From assembly GCA_020629965.1 (NCBI GenBank), contig JAHDCG010000006.1:24669-88668 (forward strand): a DNA stretch of 64,000 bases, written 5' to 3'. Each line of letters starts with the position of its first letter. The first letter of the stretch is position 1. This DNA comes from Saprospiraceae bacterium (GTDB lineage Bacteria > Bacteroidota > Bacteroidia > Chitinophagales > Saprospiraceae). The notes under the pieces were generated by a model, which ran no database searches, had not been told where the DNA came from, and saw nothing but the letters and a program-made list of their open reading frames with translations. A program made the position numbers and the translations under genes. Positions 62,501-64,000 of this stretch are shown here, piece by piece.

Positions 62501-63692
62501 GGGCGAAGGACTGCAAGGCACTACCGTAGAACTGAACGGCAACGGCAACGACCCGACGACCACCGACGAGGAGGGCGCGTACAGCTTTACGGCAACAGCG
62601 GAATACGATTATTCGGTCACGGCACTCAACGACGCCGACCACGATAACGGCGTGACGGTGTACGATTTGCTCTTGGTCAAAAAGCACATTTTGAATACTG
62701 AGCCGCTCGACAGCCCGTACAAAATGATTGCCGCCGATGCGAATAACTCGCAAAGCATCACCACGGCAGACATTGTGACTTTGCGCCGCTTAATCCTGAA
62801 CGTCGATACCGAATTGGCGAACAACACGAGCTGGCGCGCCGTCGCGGCGGACTACACTTTCCCCGACCCGCAGAACCCGTGGGCGGAGGATTTTCCCGAG
62901 GTCATCAGCTACAATAATTTGTCAGCCAATCAGATGACGACGGACTTCATTGCCGTCAAAATCGGTGACATTAACGGCAGCGCAGCGGCGAACCTGATGC
63001 AAGAAGCTACCGAGCGCACGAGTAACGAAACGCTGCGTTTGGGTTTGCAAAACTTCGACTTTAGAACAGGCGAAACTTTCACCCTCGACATCACGGCGGG
63101 TGACTACCGCGACGTAAACGGATGGCAGTTCACCCTCGACTTTGCCGAAGAAATCGCCGAGCTGAATACTGTCGAAACGACGGCATACAGCACGCAGGCA
63201 GACTTCGCAACGCACCGCAATAACGGCGGCAAATTGACTGTTGCCCACTACGACGAAGTGCCGCAAACCTTAGCGGCAAACGAAGTGCTGTTCACCCTGC
63301 ACTTCATAGCTAAAACGGACGGCAACACGGCGGATTTTCTGCAAATAAAATCCGACCCGACCCCCGCCGTCGCATACAACGCACAAGGAACGGCGCTGCA
63401 AATCGCCCTCACGACGACGACCGCAAACGACACGTTCACCCTCTACCAAAACCGCCCGAACCCGGTCACGGCGAGCACGGAAATTCCGTTCCGGCTGCCG
63501 CAACCCGGCCCGGTCAGCCTCACGGTTTACGACCTCGGCGGCAAGGTGATTTTCCGCACGACGGGCGACTATACCGCAGGCAATCATACGATTGCTCTGC
63601 AACGCGGCGACCTCGGCAGCGGCAGTGTTTTCTACTACCGCATGGAGACGAAAACGGGGGCGGCGACGCGGAAGATGGTGGTGGTTGAGTAG
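56508..63692 (+). CDS. Giant secreted multidomain protein, T9SS cargo, with SdrD-B, SprB-like, HYR-like, dockerin- and cohesin-like parts
   Basis: The frame has 2394 codons; a start at 56544 (MTHSYFLKG) would give 2382. Signal segment about 26-45 (LFVLLYITAFSVGAQA). First SdrD-B-like domain about 82-190 (IGGKAYRDFNYNGQQDGLE). Propeller-like region about 215-660 (DIDISDDGKTLYVVNLFNKELITIDL). Second SdrD-B about 675-825. SprB-like repeat about 828-900 (VEVTDASCPEATDGSITV). Ig/PKD and HYR-like modules about 910-1990, rich in paired Cys (TDNCGAV, SDNCEAT). Dockerin-like Ca-binding repeats about 2043-2095 (DHDNGVTVYDLLLVKK, DANNSQSITTADIVTLRR). Cohesin-like module about 2177-2300. T9SS tail from about 2310 (LYQNRPNPV). 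Probably a surface adhesin or matrix protein. Confidence 0.88.
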   Translation: MNHNFFIPKISHMTHSYFLKGDFFGFTKTLFVLLYITAFSVGAQAESIFENSGATCTFAARGESVAAPQTAAAAAFAPCNVASDVIGGKAYRDFNYNGQQDGLEPAQAGIEVYLFTCDAGGASTEAAMSVVTDENGEYVFNVTDLDAMYRVEFVIPESLDHLGFTTFGPENGSDVQFTAPGTCDISVGVGNEAEFHQDNPFLTTPCYINGSGDEGTEGGDSLAFLAVEYNAEGENQNIELFSAKEVGSLWGVAYQRATKTVFSSAVLRRHMGFGPGGTGAIYLMDVADINNPSIIDIIDLDALGFDTGTDPRIADPLPGDFDEPNHDTEAFGLTARMSLGDIDISDDGKTLYVVNLFNKELITIDLTDYQMTGTTPGAAQITSTPIPAFNCDIENDWAVWGLNFQAGDLYLGGVCNAETSQDAANLTATVVKYDGTDFTEFFDMDLDFQRGDPFNGDQDAENMRNQWYPWSDDYTVIRTDEVNGRFAYPQPILSDIEFDIDGSVILGFLDRTAQMGGYLNFGPDPNDNTLYSTFSGGDMIRVCNVNGTLVLEGAQPECTNPIGVNWPQGPNGQEFYWEDQFPENPTGNRDRFVVHAEIALGALTLLPGSGDVTATVFDPLLQVNSGGIAWFDNTTGGRDRDYEVFASESGEGVGFPGKSNGLGDLELVCNQAPSEIGNYAWIDCNGDGIQDPCEDPLPGVNVSLFKEDGTLVAETTTNAVGQYYFTDMMIAMSSTSADTKILPATTYYVVFGTGGQYDSDTEVVTVDGTEYSLTAADSGQAPNADLNDSDPSPDNIQPFTDGLPAAVYTTPCIGAVNHTIDAGFSTGVVMIDVEVTDASCPEATDGSITVTATTDDDIELEYSIDGVTFQPENVFDGLAPGTYTVTVQPAGGGQPGECGGTASTEVTVGAGENPAPPTTTNFMICEGEETPEGMGLTAMCQACTAADGTMSEAIVTWFDAEVGGNQVATGMTYDPTADGTVDENQTGDYVFFAQCECGPCVSDRSPATFTVTENPTPEIIGDSLVCPDALTTFTVAPLNPGHIFTWEAMGSGIEIVGSNTGETVTVQVTGAPGSGPFALKVTETGPAGTDCMGMDMIEIFVKEVLLVCDDNVQVSLDTNGCAVITPDVILEGINGSGVGCYEVNITTPVGQNLGDKVTCDNIGQTLTVNVASLCEDNSCWGTIIIEDKLAPVFDCDDLAIELDCTEDPDDVPAPTATDNCGAVTVNLANEIIDENDFCGDGVIITRTFIAIDEEGNESTENCEQTIIVSQPELPVFPEDITWQCDQYEDYPNITDVAPLAANIPDNDPTTEAIDVPFWLSQTTLAATGSGTVDVAEGLYCNYAVSSSDDTLSVCVGLKIVRTWTLLNWCTGQVILEDENGNDNVQVVKVTDQQSPVIVGSDFTVQANIPGEHPQECKSTAAIPIPAVNDNCSAVLLHIFTPIGEAVYVNGEDATDGAFIPAPGLETGTHTLTFIAADECDNQTTTQFEVTVTDELAPTVICDEITDVVLNSQGIATVQAIAFDDGSNDNCCIDDFFVKRVSDPETAFAEEIIFNCDEAGETVPVMMQVVDCYGNSAACTIEVNVEDKSNPLCFAPQDTTVTCINYFNQEVDYSDTEVLEELFGTAIASDNCEATVTESAPIINVDNCGNGSIIRNFIAEDQFGNQSTGCSQTIFVEYAPEYTLTFPADFDGSCGELPEEANVFIESENCDLIAVSTEDQVFNLSDDGACYKIIRRYEVINWCTYVSGETPVQFNDEFTVEPGEIIDETTFDNAGILIYTQNIKITDDIAPVLSYAGETEFCINDACIEGAVSLPIDIDENCTSDLDILWFLDANNNGEFDANGGGLFDGTAPLGDHRLLYIVEDGCGNAATTEILFSVVDCKAPVAYCTSGIIIDLMDTNPPMVQVWASDLDAGSFDNCGGEVTFAFSENPLDTGLVLTCTDVSNQTTPVNIYVFDESGNFDYCLTQIIVQDNASTSNGNPCIGSDDPVIAGIIATETGEGLQGTTVELNGNGNDPTTTDEEGAYSFTATAEYDYSVTALNDADHDNGVTVYDLLLVKKHILNTEPLDSPYKMIAADANNSQSITTADIVTLRRLILNVDTELANNTSWRAVAADYTFPDPQNPWAEDFPEVISYNNLSANQMTTDFIAVKIGDINGSAAANLMQEATERTSNETLRLGLQNFDFRTGETFTLDITAGDYRDVNGWQFTLDFAEEIAELNTVETTAYSTQADFATHRNNGGKLTVAHYDEVPQTLAANEVLFTLHFIAKTDGNTADFLQIKSDPTPAVAYNAQGTALQIALTTTTANDTFTLYQNRPNPVTASTEIPFRLPQPGPVSLTVYDLGGKVIFRTTGDYTAGNHTIALQRGDLGSGSVFYYRMETKTGAATRKMVVVE

Positions 63693-63722
63693 GTGGACGG
63701 TAGATGGTGGACGGTGGACGGC
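63692..63722. repeat. Heptad array GGTGGAC x4 abutting the giant gene's stop codon
   Basis: GGTGGAC GGTAGAT GGTGGAC GGTGGAC follow each other, the first base being the G of the TAG stop codon. This is a further heptamer sequence in the series of arrays that begin at stop codons. Confidence 0.85.
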
Positions 63723-63893
63723 GCGTGACTATTGCCGTCACTACTCTCTTGATTTCAATGCTTTTTTTGCTTGTTTGATGAATTTTTGAATTTCATTGAA
63801 TGAGTGAAAAAGCATTGATTATCGGGAAAAAATTAAAATTAAAATTCTCTCAAAAAACCGACGAATTAGTGATTTTTTTGGAATGTTTCGAGT

Positions 63894-63928
63894 CCCCGTA
63901 CACTTGGTGTGCGGGGGCTTTTTTTTTG
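63894..63928 (+). terminator. Rho-independent terminator
   Basis: The perfect 10-bp stem CCCCGTACAC / GTGTGCGGGG with loop TTG is followed by GC and nine T residues. It lies about 200 bases after the giant gene. The 170 bases between show no convincing gene; a 46-codon frame at 63800 runs through the terminator. Confidence 0.85.
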
Positions 63929-63929
63929 G

Positions 63930-63937
63930 TACTTTTG
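63930..63937 (+). promoter_or_regulatory. Putative -7 promoter element at window end
   Basis: TACTTTTG fits the TAnnTTTG -7 consensus and directly follows the terminator. A convincing -33 TTTG at the usual spacing is not seen. It would serve a gene starting beyond the window, perhaps at the ATG at 63993. Confidence 0.4.
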
Positions 63938-64000
63938 TGACTTCAAACCCCTAACCCCGGAGCGGGGAACTTTCTCCGCGCTTAGGTTTACGATGAATCT

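Noticed and set aside
63800..63940. 46-codon frame after the giant gene
   Set aside because: It runs through a perfect Rho-independent terminator and its poly-T tract, so it is very unlikely to be translated.

Overview
The window looks like a chromosomal segment of a Bacteroidota bacterium, most likely a Saprospira/Lewinella-type lineage. Supporting traits are a SusC/SusD pair, several proteins with type IX secretion (T9SS) C-terminal tails, TAnnTTTG-type promoters, a TPP riboswitch driving a TonB-dependent receptor, and a subtype-iii-like (Bacteroidota) type VI secretion locus. No rRNA, tRNA, CRISPR array, transposase or phage module was recognised.

Left flank (1-17.5 kb). This holds the 3' end of a Dam-type adenine methyltransferase and a TPP-riboswitch-controlled TonB receptor, probably for thiamine. 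Two tandem 981-aa secreted CotH-kinase/lamin-tail proteins follow. Housekeeping genes come next: GDSL esterase, 4HBT thioesterase, FMN reductase, an MFS transporter-trehalase-DUF2442 operon, guaB, and a small HTH gene pair.

Centre (17.6-44.2 kb, all on the minus strand). This is one co-directional block resembling T6SS subtype iii. It contains TssC, an Hcp fragment, VgrG, TssE, a gp5/VgrG-like beta-helix protein, two DUF2169 proteins, a PAAR-like tip protein, TssF, TssG, TssN, TssK and TssR. A phospho-signalling set (FHA protein, PP2C phosphatase, OmpA-domain protein, Ser/Thr kinase) sits inside it, followed by a beta-barrel, an FtsX-type ABC transporter and a lipoprotein. At least six members are lesioned or incomplete: tssC frameshift, hcp truncated, vgrG in-frame TAA, one DUF2169 gene with a 64-bp insertion, FHA frameshift, and a T9SS-tailed gene with two frameshifts. 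TssB and TssH/ClpV are not in the window. The large flanking genes are open, so the locus may be decaying. Indel-type assembly error must still be excluded.

Right flank (44.4-64 kb). This holds a serine hydrolase, DUF2167 and DUF4272 proteins, a PIN toxin with its antitoxin, a DUF2064 glycosyltransferase-like protein, a SusC/SusD pair, and a 2394-codon T9SS-secreted multidomain adhesin-like protein with dockerin-like and cohesin-like segments.

A striking non-coding theme is arrays of 7-bp (twice 8-bp) tandem repeats. Five of them begin inside the stop codon of the preceding gene, one forms the first codons of the trehalase, and one lies in the P3 loop of the TPP riboswitch. Other non-coding elements are GTGTCWGACAC palindrome clusters, a 160-bp imperfect palindrome and a dispersed 35-bp repeat.
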